Assembly: GCF_020382885.2 (NCBI RefSeq)
Contig: NC_058493.1
Coordinates: forward strand, 27,906,999-27,970,998
Length of the DNA: 64,000 nucleotides
Direction of reading: 5' to 3'
From: Scatophagus argus
Lineage: Eukaryota; Chordata; Actinopteri; Scatophagidae
Shown piece by piece: positions 1-12,213 of this stretch. The first letter of the stretch is position 1. Each line of letters begins with the position of its first letter. Under the pieces are notes generated by a model, which was not told the origin of the DNA, did no database searches, and saw nothing but the letters and a program-made list of their open reading frames with translations. Position numbers and translations under genes: made by a program.

Positions 1-3000
1 CTTCCATGATTCCCCCCTTCTGCAGGAATGGAAGGACAGAATAACAAAGAGCCTCAATGACTACAGTGATGTGTTTGCCCAAAGCGACCTGGAATTTGGA
101 CCAAAGTGAAACATCATATAAACCTGAAAGATGACACACCATTCAAGCAAAGATCCAGACCAATCCACCCAAACGACTACGAGGCAGTGAGAAAACACCT
201 TCAGACCCTCGTTGATGCGGGAGTGATCCGTGAATCAGAGTCGCCATACACTTCACCCATCGTCGTTGTGAAGAAGAAAAATGGGGAGGTCCATCTTTGC
301 ATTGACTACCGTAAGCTCAACATGCTTACCATCAAAGACGCTTATGCACTTCCCAATCTGGAGGAAGCCTTCTCAGCCCTTGCTGGATCAAAATGGTTTT
401 CCGTGATGGATCTAAAATCCGGATATTACCAGATTGAGATGGAGGAACGTGATAAGCCCAAGACTGCTTTCGTCTGCCCTTTGGGGTTCTACGAGTTCAA
501 CCGCATGCCACAAGGCATAACTAACACACCTAGCACTTTCCAACGTCTTATGGAGAAGGTGATGGGCAGCATCAATCTGAAGGAAGTGTTGGTGTTTCTT
601 GATGACATCATTGTGTTTTCAAGCACACTGTAAGACCATGAGACCAGGCTGAAGCACGTCCTCCAGCAACTGAGAGAAAATGGACTATCTCCCAAGAAAT
701 GCCACTTCTTCCAAAGGTCAGTGCGCTATTTAGGCCACATTGTGTCAAGTAGAGGAGTCGAGACCGACCCTGACAAAGTCAGTGCCCTCCGCACCTGGCC
801 AAGACCGCAGACCCTCAGTGAGCTCAAGTCCTTCCTTGGGTTCGCAGGGTATTACCGCCGCTTCATCCGAGACTATTCAAAAATAGTCCTAAATGACCTC
901 ACCGGGGGTTACCCACCTCACAAGAAGGGCAAGAAAGCCTCTGGTCGGGGAGAGTACTACAACCCCAAAGAACCATTTAATGAGCGGTGGACGACTCCAT
1001 GCCAAACAGCTTTTGAGACAATCATAGAGAGACTCACCTCTGCACCTGTCCTTGACTTTGATGGCATCAACATTGATCCAAAATGCCCATATGTTCTCCA
1101 CACAGATGCAAGCACTTCAGGCCTAGGGGCTGCCCTATACCAGGAACAAGAAGGGGAGATGAGAGTCATCGCTTATGCAAGCAGGGGGCTTTCATCAAAT
1201 GAAAAGAGATATCAAGCCCATAAACTAGAATTTCTGGCTCTGAAGTGGTCCGTTGTGGAGAAATTCCAAGACTACCTCTATGGAAATCCATTCACAGTTA
1301 TAACTGATAACAATCCACTGACGTACATCTTGAAGTCTGCTAAACTGGATGCTGCCAGCTACCGTTGGCTAGCCGCTCTCTCCACCTTTGATTTCAACAT
1401 AAAGTACCGAGCTGGGAAGAGCAACCAGGATGCAGCTGGTCTTTCCAGATGGCCTCATGATCCGCTGGCTGATGATGATACGTCATTGGAGGAGAGAGAA
1501 CGGATCAAACAGTTCACTTCACACTATCTTTCGTTATCTTCCAACCAACAAGGCCTACTGACTGACACACTGTTTTGTGTCAACACCATCTCCTATCTGA
1601 AAGTGATGACAACTTACCTTCCATCACCCTGGTAGAATCCCTGGCTCTTCACCCTGATGCAGTACCTGATGTCTTTGGAGAAGAAAAATCCCTGGGCTGT
1701 TACAGCTTACCTTCATACAGTCAAGTGGAACTCCAACAGCATCAGAGGTCCGACCCAGTGGCCATGGTCATCACGGTCTTGGAGACTGGAGATGAAGCCA
1801 ACCCCGACCTTGTTCCTGACTCTCCAGAACTCAAGTTAATGTTGAAGGAATGGAAAAGGTTGGAATTGAGAGATGGTCTTCTCAACCGAACTCGTCAATC
1901 AGACAACAGCACCACTTACCAGTTCGTGGCTCCTAAGTCTTTGAGACCCGCCATTCTGCATGACGATATGGGGCATATGGGTTTGGAACGAACTCTCGAC
2001 TTGGTCAGGTCAAGATTCTATTGGCCTAAATTGGCTGCGGACGTGGAGATGAAAATCAAATCATGTGGACGTTGTGTCAGAAGGAAAACACCACCAGAAA
2101 AGTCAGCACCTCTTGTAAACATCCAAACAACTCGTCCCATGGAACTGGTTTGCATGGATTACCTGTCCCTGGAGCCCGACAGTCACAATACCAAAGACAT
2201 CTTGGTCATAACAGCCAACAAAAAATCAAAAGGCCACTACTGTTGCAAAGGCTCTGTGGGAACAGTTCTTGGTCTACTACGGGTTTCCAGAGCGACTGCT
2301 GAGTGATCAGGGCTGGGATTTTGAGTCCCAACTCATTAAAGAACTGTGTGCTCTCGCAGGCATCACTAAAGTGCAAACAAGTTCCTATCACCCAAGGGGA
2401 AACCCAGTGGAAAGGTTCAATAGAACTCTTTTAGGGATGTTGGGAACCTTGAAAGACAAACAGAAAAGTCACTGGTGTGACTATGTCAAACCACTTACCC
2501 ATGCCTACAACTGTACCAAGAATGATGTCACTGGTTTCAGCCCGTATGAGCTATTGTTCGGGTGGCAATCCCGTCTACCAGTGGATATTGCCTTCCGCCT
2601 ACCTGCAAAACACGGTTCTACAAAGTCCTATTCAGAATATGTCAAGAAACTAAAAGCGAGGCTTCAAGAAAGTTATCGAATTGCCAAGGAAAACTCACAA
2701 AAGGTTGCTGCCCGGAACAAATGTCGCTTTGATAAAGCAGTAAAAGAATCAACACTGGAGGAAGGAGATCAAGTACTGGTGAGGAACATGCGGCTGCGGA
2801 ATAAGCATAAGCTTGCTGACAAGTGGGATTCCACCATGTACAAAGTCCAACCTATCAGTGGAGATGGCCCTGTCCGAACCCTGCATAGGGATCTTTTATT
2901 TGCCTGCGGCGACCTAACTGAAGAACAGGAAGAACACACTGAACCCAAAGTTCATCGTCCAAGAACCCGGAAAAGTCACCCCCAACTCTCACAAGGTCCC

Positions 3001-3558
3001 TCAGAGTCTGAGAATGACATACTTATCGAGTCTGACGATGACCTACTTACCTGTCCGATCCCATCATCCATCTTACCTGAGGAGAGAATTGTGAAAGTGT
3101 GTGACATTTCGAGGAGACAGCAACAGAGTGCACCTCCAGCTCAAGACAATTACTTACCATCCTCCTTGGTGAGCCCCTCAACTTCTCAGCCCCAGGAGGA
3201 CCATGTTATCAGCTCTCTACTTCCTGAGCCTCAGACTGAGATCGTGGCCAAGCAGCCCTGTATTGGAAATGACAACACTGCAGATGAAGGATTGGAGAAG
3301 AGTGCAAATGGAGAGATGAACTCTGGAAATGGAGGGTGTGTGGAGATTCAAAAGGATACTGAGTCCATTGAGGCACCCATCTCTTGCACGCTCGATGAGA
3401 AAGAAGAAAGTGATACTCCCACAGCTGAAATCTCCACTCGCAGATCTGAAAGAACTTGCCAACCTCCTGAACACTTTCAATACTCCCAGTGGGGAAAACC
3501 CTTTATCTCATTTGCTCAAAGTTTCTTGGAAAGGTTTGACCAAGCATTGAAAAGATAG
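1..3558 (+). pseudogene. Ty3/gypsy retrotransposon pol, broken (RT-RNase H-integrase)
   Basis: This is the pol region of an LTR retrotransposon of the Ty3/gypsy type. Reverse transcriptase covers about 106-900, with the catalytic FLDD box at 595-606. RNase H follows at about 1090-1440 (HTDAS, TDNNPL). Next come an integrase zinc-binding HHCC region (about 1945-2090) and an integrase core with catalytic Asp in CMDYL, Asp in SDQG and Glu in NPVERFNRT (about 2150-2480). A hydrophilic tail runs to the stop at 3556-3558. The reading frame is interrupted by a frameshift near 104, an in-frame TAA at 631-633, a frameshift near 1590, and a small deletion with frameshift near 2220 that removes part of the integrase core after the first Asp. 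The element therefore cannot make an intact polyprotein. Gag, protease and the 5' LTR lie beyond the left edge or are missing. The family assignment is secure; the exact lineage is not determined. Confidence 0.93.
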
Positions 3559-3640
3559 CAGACCTGTAACTATGATAGGTATCCTATTTGAGTTCCAGAC
3601 TAGCTCATGAAGGGACTCATGCCAATTCAAGACGGGAGGC

Positions 3641-4415
3641 TGTAACCCATATGAAATGGTTACTACTGAGCCATTGAGCCACTTAATGTGAATAATATTA
3701 AAGCCTGTTGCATGTTGTAACCTAGTTTGACTTCAGGGTGGCACACGCGCATTATATTCAGCCGTTGTATCTACTGCGTCAGTCTGACATTCCAGTTGAA
3801 ATTGGAAAGGAAACAAGAGTATGGTCCAAGAGAAAAGAAGATCAACCCAGAGGTGAAAAGCAGCGTGAAGCCAGGTTGAATGTGGTTATTTTTTTTCTCA
3901 CCACGAAGCTCCGATTGTTTTTTTTTTATTGACCCAGAACTGATTCTGAACCGTGCGGTTCAGTGGCGAGCCATCCGAGAAAGAAGACTGTGGACAGACC
4001 TACCCACCGGTGTGGCCAGCCGGCGAGCAAGGATTTGCCTACAGAGTTGAACTGACTGACTGTGACTGACTAGACAACCAGGAAACCAGATAAGATACCA
4101 GATACCAAATACCAAATAGAAGTTTGTGCATATTGAGAGACATTGATTATATATTGATTATATATACATCAAGAATTTTCATATACACACGTTCACGCAC
4201 ACATACACACACACACATACATATTTTTTATTTATTTTGTTTTGGGGAAGAGCTCTTTTAGGGTGGTTTATTTTTTATATTATTGTGTTGCACGTTTTAG
4301 TGCCCTGAACTAGAGAAAATAAAATTGTCACCTGTTTCAATTGTACCCAACTCTAGTCTTTCAAGATTTATAATAACCATATATCAGCTCCTCGAACCTA
4401 GCGGATGTAGTACCA
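3641..4415 (+). repeat. probable 3' LTR of the gypsy element
   Basis: About 80 bp after the pol stop, a short purine-rich tract (gacgggaggc, 3631-3640) precedes TGTAACCC, as expected for a polypurine tract next to an LTR start. A polyadenylation signal AATAAA lies at 4318-4323. The right end is uncertain: I placed it at a CA near 4415, but without the 5' LTR neither the end nor a target-site duplication can be verified. A small CA-rich microsatellite (about 4180-4220) lies inside. Confidence 0.5.
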
Positions 4416-4584
4416 TATTATTCATATTATTTATTAATTTAAAGAGCAATAGTGCTACATATTGAATAAAATATAAATAATATTTGTATGTCAGGATCAG
4501 AGATAATCATTAGCAAATGTAATCATAATCATAAAACTAAACTGTTGTTATGTTGATGTCGGTTCTCAGGCATCCAGGTCATGG

Positions 4585-4765
4585 TAGTTGAAGTGCTAGA
4601 AGCGAACGCATCCGGATTTCTTCAGGTTGTTGAGGACGTTTCACCTCTAAATTCCTGGAGATCGCCATCAGTCTTAGAACTGGAGAAGCCATACGGATGA
4701 GAGGTCAAAGTCTTCAGCCTGAACCTGAAGATATCTGGTTGCCTTCGTTTCAAGCACTTCAACTA
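4585..4765. repeat. long imperfect inverted repeat (hairpin element)
   Basis: The left arm (4585-4648) and right arm (4700-4765) are imperfect reverse complements over about 64 nt, separated by a 51-nt loop. Shared blocks include tagttgaagtgct against agcacttcaacta at the outer ends and cacctct against agaggt at the inner ends. It resembles the folded ends of a non-autonomous mobile element or the terminal part of a fish retroelement. The family is not identified. Confidence 0.6.
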
Positions 4766-4886
4766 AACTATTATTATTATCAGACTGCATGTTTCAGGCT
4801 ATTATTATTAGGCTTCTACGAATGCCGTACCCCAGCAGAAGTTGTTGCTAATCAATACTGTCCTTTCTGTATCATTAATTGCAAAT

Positions 4887-5297
4887 GTATTAAAAATGTG
4901 AGTGTTACGTGGGCTGTATCAATGACACGATTGTAAAAACTTTCATGAAGTTGTTGAGTGTCTCTCCATGTAAATTCCTGTGTGCACGTTAGCTAGCTGG
5001 AATACTTTCCATGTGTTAGCTAGTGAACAGCTTACACACTCTGAGCAGATTCCACTCACTGTTAAGTTCAAGTTAAAATACAGGACCCACAATCCAGACG
5101 TGGACACAAGGGGAGGTATGATGAGCAAAAAGGAAACTCTGGAAGCCCCAGATCTCTAACTGAATTGAAAAGACGTTATTTACAGCCTTTTGAAATGTTC
5201 ACTGTAGCCACTAAGCTAAAAGCGTTAGCGTGAAGCCCGTCTGAAGTGGGTGCAGGAGTTCAAACACACAAACGTATAACAAACAACAACAAAAACT
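4887..5297 (+). repeat. 0.4-kb direct repeat, copy 1
   Basis: This block is almost identical to 11789-12213. Both begin gtattaaaaatgtgag and end caacaacaaaaact. The main difference is a 14-nt stretch (agaatccaagcctc) present in copy 2 and absent here, bounded by a shared ctc, so a slippage-type deletion in this copy is likely. The short open frame on the minus strand (4943-5128) is shared only because the DNA is duplicated. The element class is unknown. Confidence 0.85.
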
Positions 5298-8010
5298 GCT
5301 ACACTGGAGCTTATGTCACATCACGTCACGTAGCAGCACATCTATATTTCAGAGCTGTTCCTTCAAGTACTGCCGTAAGGTAACTTGTGACTTCTTTCTC
5401 ATTGTCTGCATAATCTGTGGTGGTGATGGTGGAATTTTCCTTCATACATCTCTTCACTCAGCTTAACCTGTTACACAAAGAGTGCCTCAACAGTTTGCAT
5501 TCATTTGCTTGTTATCTGTATGCTCTACATGAGGAGGCTGAGAGGAGATACGGAGTAAACCTGTCGTCACCGGAGAAGCAGACCAGGTGTCCTTTACAGA
5601 GCGACTCAGTGCAGCAGAGATAATACAGCGAGAGGAACTTGAGCTCCTCTAGAACAATCCAAAGTTGAGTTATTATAATTTGGGCAACAAAGAGGCATGC
5701 AGCGTGTATGGTGTTGTTGTATGGTGCTGTTGTTTGTAGTTGCTTAATAAAAACTATTTGGCCAAGCAAAAGTTTGTAGGTTAAAACTTTATTTTACATT
5801 TGTGCTTGTACTACTGTCAGTTTTTATGTCTTGGTTCAATCTCTGCATCATCTTTGGTGGTTGGATGTATTTATCCATGTTTTATTGTCTACACCTCTTT
5901 ACTACCTCTAAGTAAGGCACCATATCAATTAAGTTTATTTCTATTAGATGAATACAGAACATCTACATCTATCAACAGATGTTTGTTTAAAACTGTTATG
6001 AACATATAAGGAGTTTCTAATCATATTGTAATGTTACATACTAGAGAAGACACAAGGAAATTAACAAAACATCAAATTGACATGCACAGGATGTAGAAAA
6101 AACATGCCTTATGCTACCACATTACAGAAACATGCCACAAATACAGAAAAAGAGAACATGACCGGTGAACATGGCTGGAACACATTTGGTAGGTTCATTT
6201 AGGGCACAGTCGCACACATGCAAATGAATGCAAACAACCATCACCTGCTGCTGCCGAATGTGGGCGTTGTGGAACATGACACTCTCGGAAATCAGGTTTG
6301 TAGTCCTTTGGAGAGGTCAGCCACACATATGTCTTTGTTATTGGTTATGGCTGCGACTTTGCAGGTTAAGTCAAGCATAAGTAAGTAAGTCAAGTATACA
6401 ACTTTGCTTTGCCACCTGAGGTGAATGTTTTTTCCCGACTCGCATGAAGTGAAGGCAAATATATGCCAGTATTAATTTCATGTATGTGAAACTGAGCAGA
6501 CACGAGGAGTGAAACTGGTTGATTTGGGTGAGAATATCAGGATGAACCAGTCAGAGTAGGGTGGATCATTCCTTTGCCATGCTGGAAAATAAACATTGCT
6601 GACAGTTTGTGATCCATGAGGTTATCAGTCACTTTCCACACAATGCACTGAGCACAGCAATAGCATGAAGTCAGTTCACAGCCTAGACAGGGATGGAGAC
6701 ACAAGCCCAATAACTTCATGAGTGACAAACCGTAGCTACAAGCTGGCTGTTGTAGCCCTGGGTTAAACATTTACATTCATACATAATGTGAACATGTGAC
6801 CACTATTCAATTTAACCCAATTTCATTTTTAGGGGCTATCCTTGCCAGCAACCCCTAGACTAAAGAGGGGTGGTGGAGTTAGCCCACTTTGAAAAATGTA
6901 AGGTTTGTGCCAGTATGAAGTCTTTCTCATTCTGGTGCTAACAGCTCCCTAAGCCCGAGTCAAAGGACCATGTAAGGAACCTAAGTGAAATCTTCAGTCC
7001 TGTTAAATGAATGTTCGGCTACATGCTACACCCATTGTTTTAGCCTGCTGGTCAAGCAGAGACACCACATGGACGTTTTGTGTACTGCAACTGAAAAATG
7101 TGTTAAAACCGGTTGGCTGAAGACCTCCCAGGGTTTAGTCATTCATGTCTACGTCATGAAATAATTAGAAATGAAATCGTTGCAGAAAAGTTAGTTCGTC
7201 TATGCTGTAGGCATCCCGGTTGGATGGTGTGGTTGTTCAATAGTTGGCTGTACTCATCAAAATCTTTCTGCAAGAAGATGTCCACCAGCTGGTCTCTCTG
7301 CTGATTGCTTCTTATCAGGTAGTGTACACTGGATATTGATCAGAGCATTGAGACAGAAGTGAAATAGGTGCTATACTCACTTAATTACTGCAATTTTCTA
7401 CAGTAACCCTGTAATTACTGTAATCTTCAACAGATTACACTTTTTCTTTTCCTATTGTACTGTATACAATAATTTACACGGTACAAACACGGTAAATATC
7501 ACTGCCATTTTTTGCAGTGCTGTCATGAATTCAGTGGAACAATCTCTGCTACACACCTAAAAAGACGTCAATCCACACCTTCAGACGGGCAAGCGTCAAC
7601 ATGCTGAAAAGTATCTTTGCTAAGAAACAACAGTGGTACGTGGATCACTTAAACTTTCATGAAGCATTCAGTCCTTAGAAGCAGAGACAGGAAGCGAGAG
7701 GCACTGTTAATCGCTCAGAAAACCTCATAATTTTGGACATTTTCTAGATACAACACTAGAAAATATGAGTGAATTTAAAGTATATCCACAACAATTCTTT
7801 TTTGAGAACTTGTGTTTACATTTTACATCCTGTAAAAAGAATTTTTATAATTAATTTATGATTCATGGTTAATTGAAAAGCAAAATAATTTGAAAGCAAA
7901 AGCAATTAAATTCAATTTATTTATAAAGTGCCAAATCACAACAACAGTTGTCTCATGACACTTTCTAGAGCAGATCTAGACCAAACACTGACAATGGATT
8001 TATTTTTCCC
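5298..8010. other. intergenic, no gene seen
   Basis: No coding exon is recognisable. The stretch holds block A (5800-6010) and block B (about 7055-7115), which resemble 10600-10870 and 11085-11150 downstream of the glycosyltransferase gene. An AT-rich part with repeated attactgtaat motifs lies at about 7380-7450. A fragment of a common fish dispersed repeat (caatttatttataaagtgccaaatcac, given here in parts: caatttatttataaagtgcc followed by aaatcac) lies at about 7912-7990, just before the splice acceptor at 8016-8017. Confidence 0.6.
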
Positions 8011-8024
8011 CTCTCAGGGAAGCA

Positions 8025-9275
8025 ATGGTCTGTGAGGAACTGACAGATGGCAGAAGAGCGTGTAGCTGGTCACGGCGTCGCTGTTTCTTCTTCATTCTGG
8101 TGTTGGGAGCGGTTTTGTTTGTTTGCAACGTAGACATAAAGGAAATGGTGCCAGGCTACAATCAAAAATGGCTGACGCGATATAATGCAACAAAATGGTG
8201 GCCACCCTTTAGAGAACAGGAGCAAAATGCTTTCTCTCCCAACGTAACTGATTCCAGCATCAGCACAGTTGAGACCAGCACGTCTGCCTTCCCTCATACT
8301 GAGACCATTATGTCAACAAACCTCAAAGACACAACTCAAACATCACATCAGACGACAGATGCCTCACTTCTGACTACAAATGCTTCACTTCTGGTACAAC
8401 AGACAACTGCACCTCCGTCACCGGTTCCTTATAAATCTCCAGGACCGTACTTAGTGGAATACCCCTATGACTACCACTTCATTATCAATGAGCCACAGAA
8501 ATGTGAACAGCAGAAGCCTTTCCTGGTTCTGATGGTCCCTGTGGCGCCTCACAACAGGAAACATCGTGACATTGTCCGCAGCACCTGGGGAGGTGAAAGC
8601 CCAGTACTGGACAAAGTGGTGATGCTGTTCTTCCTCCTGGGGCTTCACACTGGAGAGGGAGCGGAGCAGCTCCAAGACCAGCTGCTGCAGGAGAGCAAAG
8701 AACATCAAGACCTGATCCAGAGCGACTTCCTGGACTGCTACAAGAACCTGACCATCAAGACCATGGTGATGCTGGAGTGGCTGGACTTCCACTGCTCCAG
8801 CGCCTCTTATGCCATGAAGATCGATTCAGACATGTTTCTAAATGTTCCCAATCTCATCAACATGTTGTTAAATGCTCCAAAGACAAACTACATGACCGGA
8901 CTTGTGGCGAGAGGAGGTGCAGTCTTGAGAGATAAAAGTCATAAGTGGTACGTACCTGTGGAGCTTTACCCTCACCCACAGTATCCACGTTACGCTTTGG
9001 GTCTGGGTTACGTTTTGTCTCTCGATCTCCCTAAAAAGCTGGTGGAGGCGTCCAGACACGTTAAACCTCTTTACATTGAAGATGTTTATTTAGGGTTGTG
9101 TATGCAGCACTTGGGGATCCCCCCCACTGACCCCCCAAACTGGGGTTACTTTAATGTCTTTCCTGTGGGGTACAGTCGCTGTGCTTACTCCAGACTTATA
9201 GCCACAACCACACATGAAAACTCTGATCGTTTGAGTAACTGGAAAGACTTTAAGAAACCGGGCCCATACTGCTGA
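8025..9275 (+). CDS. beta-1,3-galactosyltransferase-like type II Golgi enzyme
   Basis: An intact 416-aa protein of glycosyltransferase family 31, the family that transfers galactose or GlcNAc in beta-1,3 linkage onto glycans in the Golgi lumen. A short basic cytoplasmic tail (RRR at 17-19) precedes a membrane anchor at about 20-34. A Ser/Thr/Pro-rich stem follows at about 60-145. The catalytic domain shows the family motifs FLVLMVPVAP and DIVRSTWG, the metal-binding DSD at 267-269 and EDVY at 352-355. N-glycosylation sequons include NAT, NVT, NAS and NLT. The coding sequence has no intron, as in most B3GALT genes. A splice acceptor (ctctcag, ending 8017) seven bases before the ATG implies an untranslated upstream exon that I could not place. 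B3GALT2-like is the closest feel, but B3GALT1/5 or B3GNT relationships are not excluded, so no symbol is given. Confidence 0.92.
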   Translation: MVCEELTDGRRACSWSRRRCFFFILVLGAVLFVCNVDIKEMVPGYNQKWLTRYNATKWWPPFREQEQNAFSPNVTDSSISTVETSTSAFPHTETIMSTNLKDTTQTSHQTTDASLLTTNASLLVQQTTAPPSPVPYKSPGPYLVEYPYDYHFIINEPQKCEQQKPFLVLMVPVAPHNRKHRDIVRSTWGGESPVLDKVVMLFFLLGLHTGEGAEQLQDQLLQESKEHQDLIQSDFLDCYKNLTIKTMVMLEWLDFHCSSASYAMKIDSDMFLNVPNLINMLLNAPKTNYMTGLVARGGAVLRDKSHKWYVPVELYPHPQYPRYALGLGYVLSLDLPKKLVEASRHVKPLYIEDVYLGLCMQHLGIPPTDPPNWGYFNVFPVGYSRCAYSRLIATTTHENSDRLSNWKDFKKPGPYC

Positions 9276-9477
9276 TCAGCTAAAGAAAGATCTGACAGCT
9301 AAGAAGGACACAGTCATGGTTCTGACTGAAAAGTTTTGTCAGCTCTTCTTTTCTCTCTGATTTTTATCATTGTGGAGTTACAATTATTTTGAGTACAGGT
9401 ACAGCTACAAATTGACCAGCCAAAGTGATAGCTTTGATAAAATGTTTTGCTCATGTGGATTAACCACTTCGCCTACA

Positions 9478-9483
9478 AATAAA
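9478..9483 (+). terminator. polyadenylation signal after the glycosyltransferase gene
   Basis: AATAAA about 200 bp after the stop codon at 9273-9275 is the first good poly(A) signal. It gives a short 3' UTR. Other AATAAA hexamers at about 9834-9857 are alternatives. Confidence 0.5.
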
Positions 9484-11788
9484 AAACCTGGTGTCATAGA
9501 GAGACAGCATTCACATCACAGCATTCAGGGAAGGTTTTCATTGTTCTGCTTGACAAGTACAGCTGCAGGAAATGGTTCAAATACTTTGTCATGATTAGGA
9601 GAAGAAGAGGTTAAATCACTTGTCATGTGAAGAACAGCTTTATTGCCAGATCAACATGTTTGGTCTTGCGTCCTCGCTGCTACTCACACATTATCAGAAA
9701 TTGTTCCAGAGTCACACATGTAATGCTGGGTGTAAATGTTCGTGCTGGGGGAAATTATAGACTAGTTTTAGGTGAAATGGAGGCTTTCCACCGAATGTTT
9801 GTGAAGATATTTTGGCTACAGATCACCACTTCAAAATAAAATCCACTTCAAAATAAAATCCCCATATCTGTAACCCTTTATGATCAGGACGCTAAACACA
9901 TGCTTAAATAACGACTTGTTACAGAAAAAGTAATCACATCACTTCACATTACGATTATTAATCGCAGTAACTCTTTGTTACTTGGACGTTTTGTCAGAAG
10001 GACATGGAAAAACTCTAACTAACTGCTGTTGTCAAAGTATTTACGGAAGCCCTTACAGACTCTTTTAACCATGCCCATCAGAAACAAAGACAAGAGGACT
10101 ATCAAACCTGTTTCCCAGGTTGAATCGAAGCTGAGGCAGACTGCCAAGTGACGTGAATAGAAGTCAGAATGAAGTCCTGTCACCCAACTGACAACAGATC
10201 ATCAGAGAACCGGTTTGATAAAATCAGGTTTATATTTCTGCAACTACTGTTTGAGTTCAGCTTTCTGCCTGATCAGCTGCATCAGTCTGATATTCCTTTT
10301 CTACGAGAAAGGTGACAAAACATTCATTTCCTGATGATCCTTGAACTGATCTCATAAACTCATGTTTCTCAGGCTTCATTTGTTTTTCAAGTTGAATTCA
10401 TCAGTTAAATCATGACTTGTCCACCCGTGTTACGAAGAGTTAACTATTTTATTTTTCACTTACAAGAAAACTTCTACAGGTTGTGTCCTATTGGAAATGT
10501 TTTTTTTTAGACATGGTGCAAATGGCATTTGTGTCATTTTGAAAGTTTTTTTTTTAATCTTTTATACTTTACTATTTACAGCATTGTTTTTAGTACTTTT
10601 TATTTCTATCCTGGTTCCATCTCTGCATTGTCTTTGCTGGTTTGATAAAGTTATTAGTTGTAATGTCTAAAGCACCTTATAACACTGATAAGGAAGGCGC
10701 CATATATATTCATTTTTGTATGTTTATTTTTTTATGACTAAAGGCGGAATATAAGAGGAATTAACTTTTAATAATCTTAATCAGGCATTCAAGATAAAAT
10801 AACTTCCAACACACAGTGTTTTTACATCATACCTGTCAACAGATATTTGTTGTAAACTGTTGTATCCTGGAATTTGAAACACTCAGACCTTCTGCATTTT
10901 GTGATCACAACTGATGCCACAGAAATCAGTTCATCTCGTGTATCAAAATAATGAAAATTAATTTTTCTTGCTGTTATTAGCTGATTTTCCAGACAATTTG
11001 TAATGAATGAGACAAATATAATAATGAAAGCTTCAGTGCTGTGAAGAGAATGTGCTGAGTGTCCCATGTCTTTCCTCATTTTGTCATGCAGAGACACCAT
11101 GTGGACGTTTTGTACACTGTGACTGAATAATGTCACAAAACCTCACAGTGTTTTGTTTAGGTATTCACAGGGCTTAATTTGATTCTGCCAGAACAGTATC
11201 CGGAGCCAACCAGAAAAAGCATTGACACCTATTTCCTTAAACGCTGCACCTCCTTTTATGTCAATATATTGATATAAACATACAAATAATATTGGTACGT
11301 CACAACAGATGGACATGCACCGTTGTCAGAAATGTAATCATTATGTATTTGTTGTGGGCAATTTAGATTTACGTACACTTGTGTGTATAACTGTGGCTGT
11401 GTGGTTGGTGAGGCACTATGGTTGCTATGGGTTACCTGCACACCTGGGCATAGGTGGTAATCAGTCATAGGTTAGATAAGGGAGACACAGCTGATCAGCC
11501 TCAGGGGAATGAGGATCAGAGGAAGCCAAACTTCAACTGTGCCTGTGTGTGTGAAGTAGGAAATGGTTTTTGTGTCACAAGTTTAGTATTTTTGTCATTT
11601 TGTACGCGCTCGTGTTAAGTCTTTTGGCACCCGGCCTTTTGTAGGTGGTTTTTTTTTTTTAAGATTTACAAGTTAATAAAGTGTTGAACGCATACCCGTG
11701 GAGGACCTCATTTTCACACACCAGCTTGAGTTGGAAATGGCTTCAAATTCCCCCAAGTGGCATTTGTTGTAGCTAGATTGCCACTATA
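9484..11788. other. intergenic with blocks resembling the upstream flank
   Basis: No gene is seen. A 17-bp tandem duplication (tccacttcaaaataaaa) sits at about 9828-9860. Segments 10600-10870 and 11085-11150 resemble 5800-6010 and 7055-7115 in the same order and on the same strand. Shared words include tggttc.atctctgcat, tcaacagat.tttgtt and gcagagacacca..tggacgttttgt. This suggests an old tandem duplication around the glycosyltransferase gene whose second gene copy has been lost. Confidence 0.5.
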
Positions 11789-12213
11789 GTATTAAAAATG
11801 TGAGTGTTACGTGGGCTGTATCAATGACACGATTGTAAAAACTTTCGTGAAGTTGTTGAGTGTCTCTCCATGTAAATTCCTGTGTGCACGTTAGCTAGCT
11901 GGAATACTTTCCATGTGTTAGCTAGTGAACAGCTTACACACTCTGAGCAGATTCCACTCACTGTTAAGTTCAAGTTAAAATACAGGACCCACAATCCAGA
12001 CGTGGACACAAGGGGAGGTATGATGAGCAAAAAGGAAACTCAGAATCCAAGCCTCTGGAAGCCCCAGATCCCTAACTGAATTGAAAAGACGTTATTTACA
12101 GCCTTTTGAAATGTTCACTGTAGCCACTAAGCTAAAAGTGTTAGCGTGAAGCCCGTCTGAAGTGGGTGCAGGAGTTCAAACACACAAACGTATAACAAAC
12201 AACAACAAAAACT
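11789..12213 (+). repeat. 0.4-kb direct repeat, copy 2
   Basis: Near-identical partner of 4887-5297 in the same orientation, with 14 extra nucleotides (agaatccaagcctc) inside. The sequences outside both ends differ between copies, so the ends are well defined to within a few bases. No terminal inverted repeat or target duplication is evident by eye. Confidence 0.85.

Noticed and set aside
4943-5128. Open frame duplicated at 11821-12030, seemingly a conserved protein
   Set aside because: The identity comes from the 0.4-kb DNA repeat; there are no domains, codon bias or gene signals.
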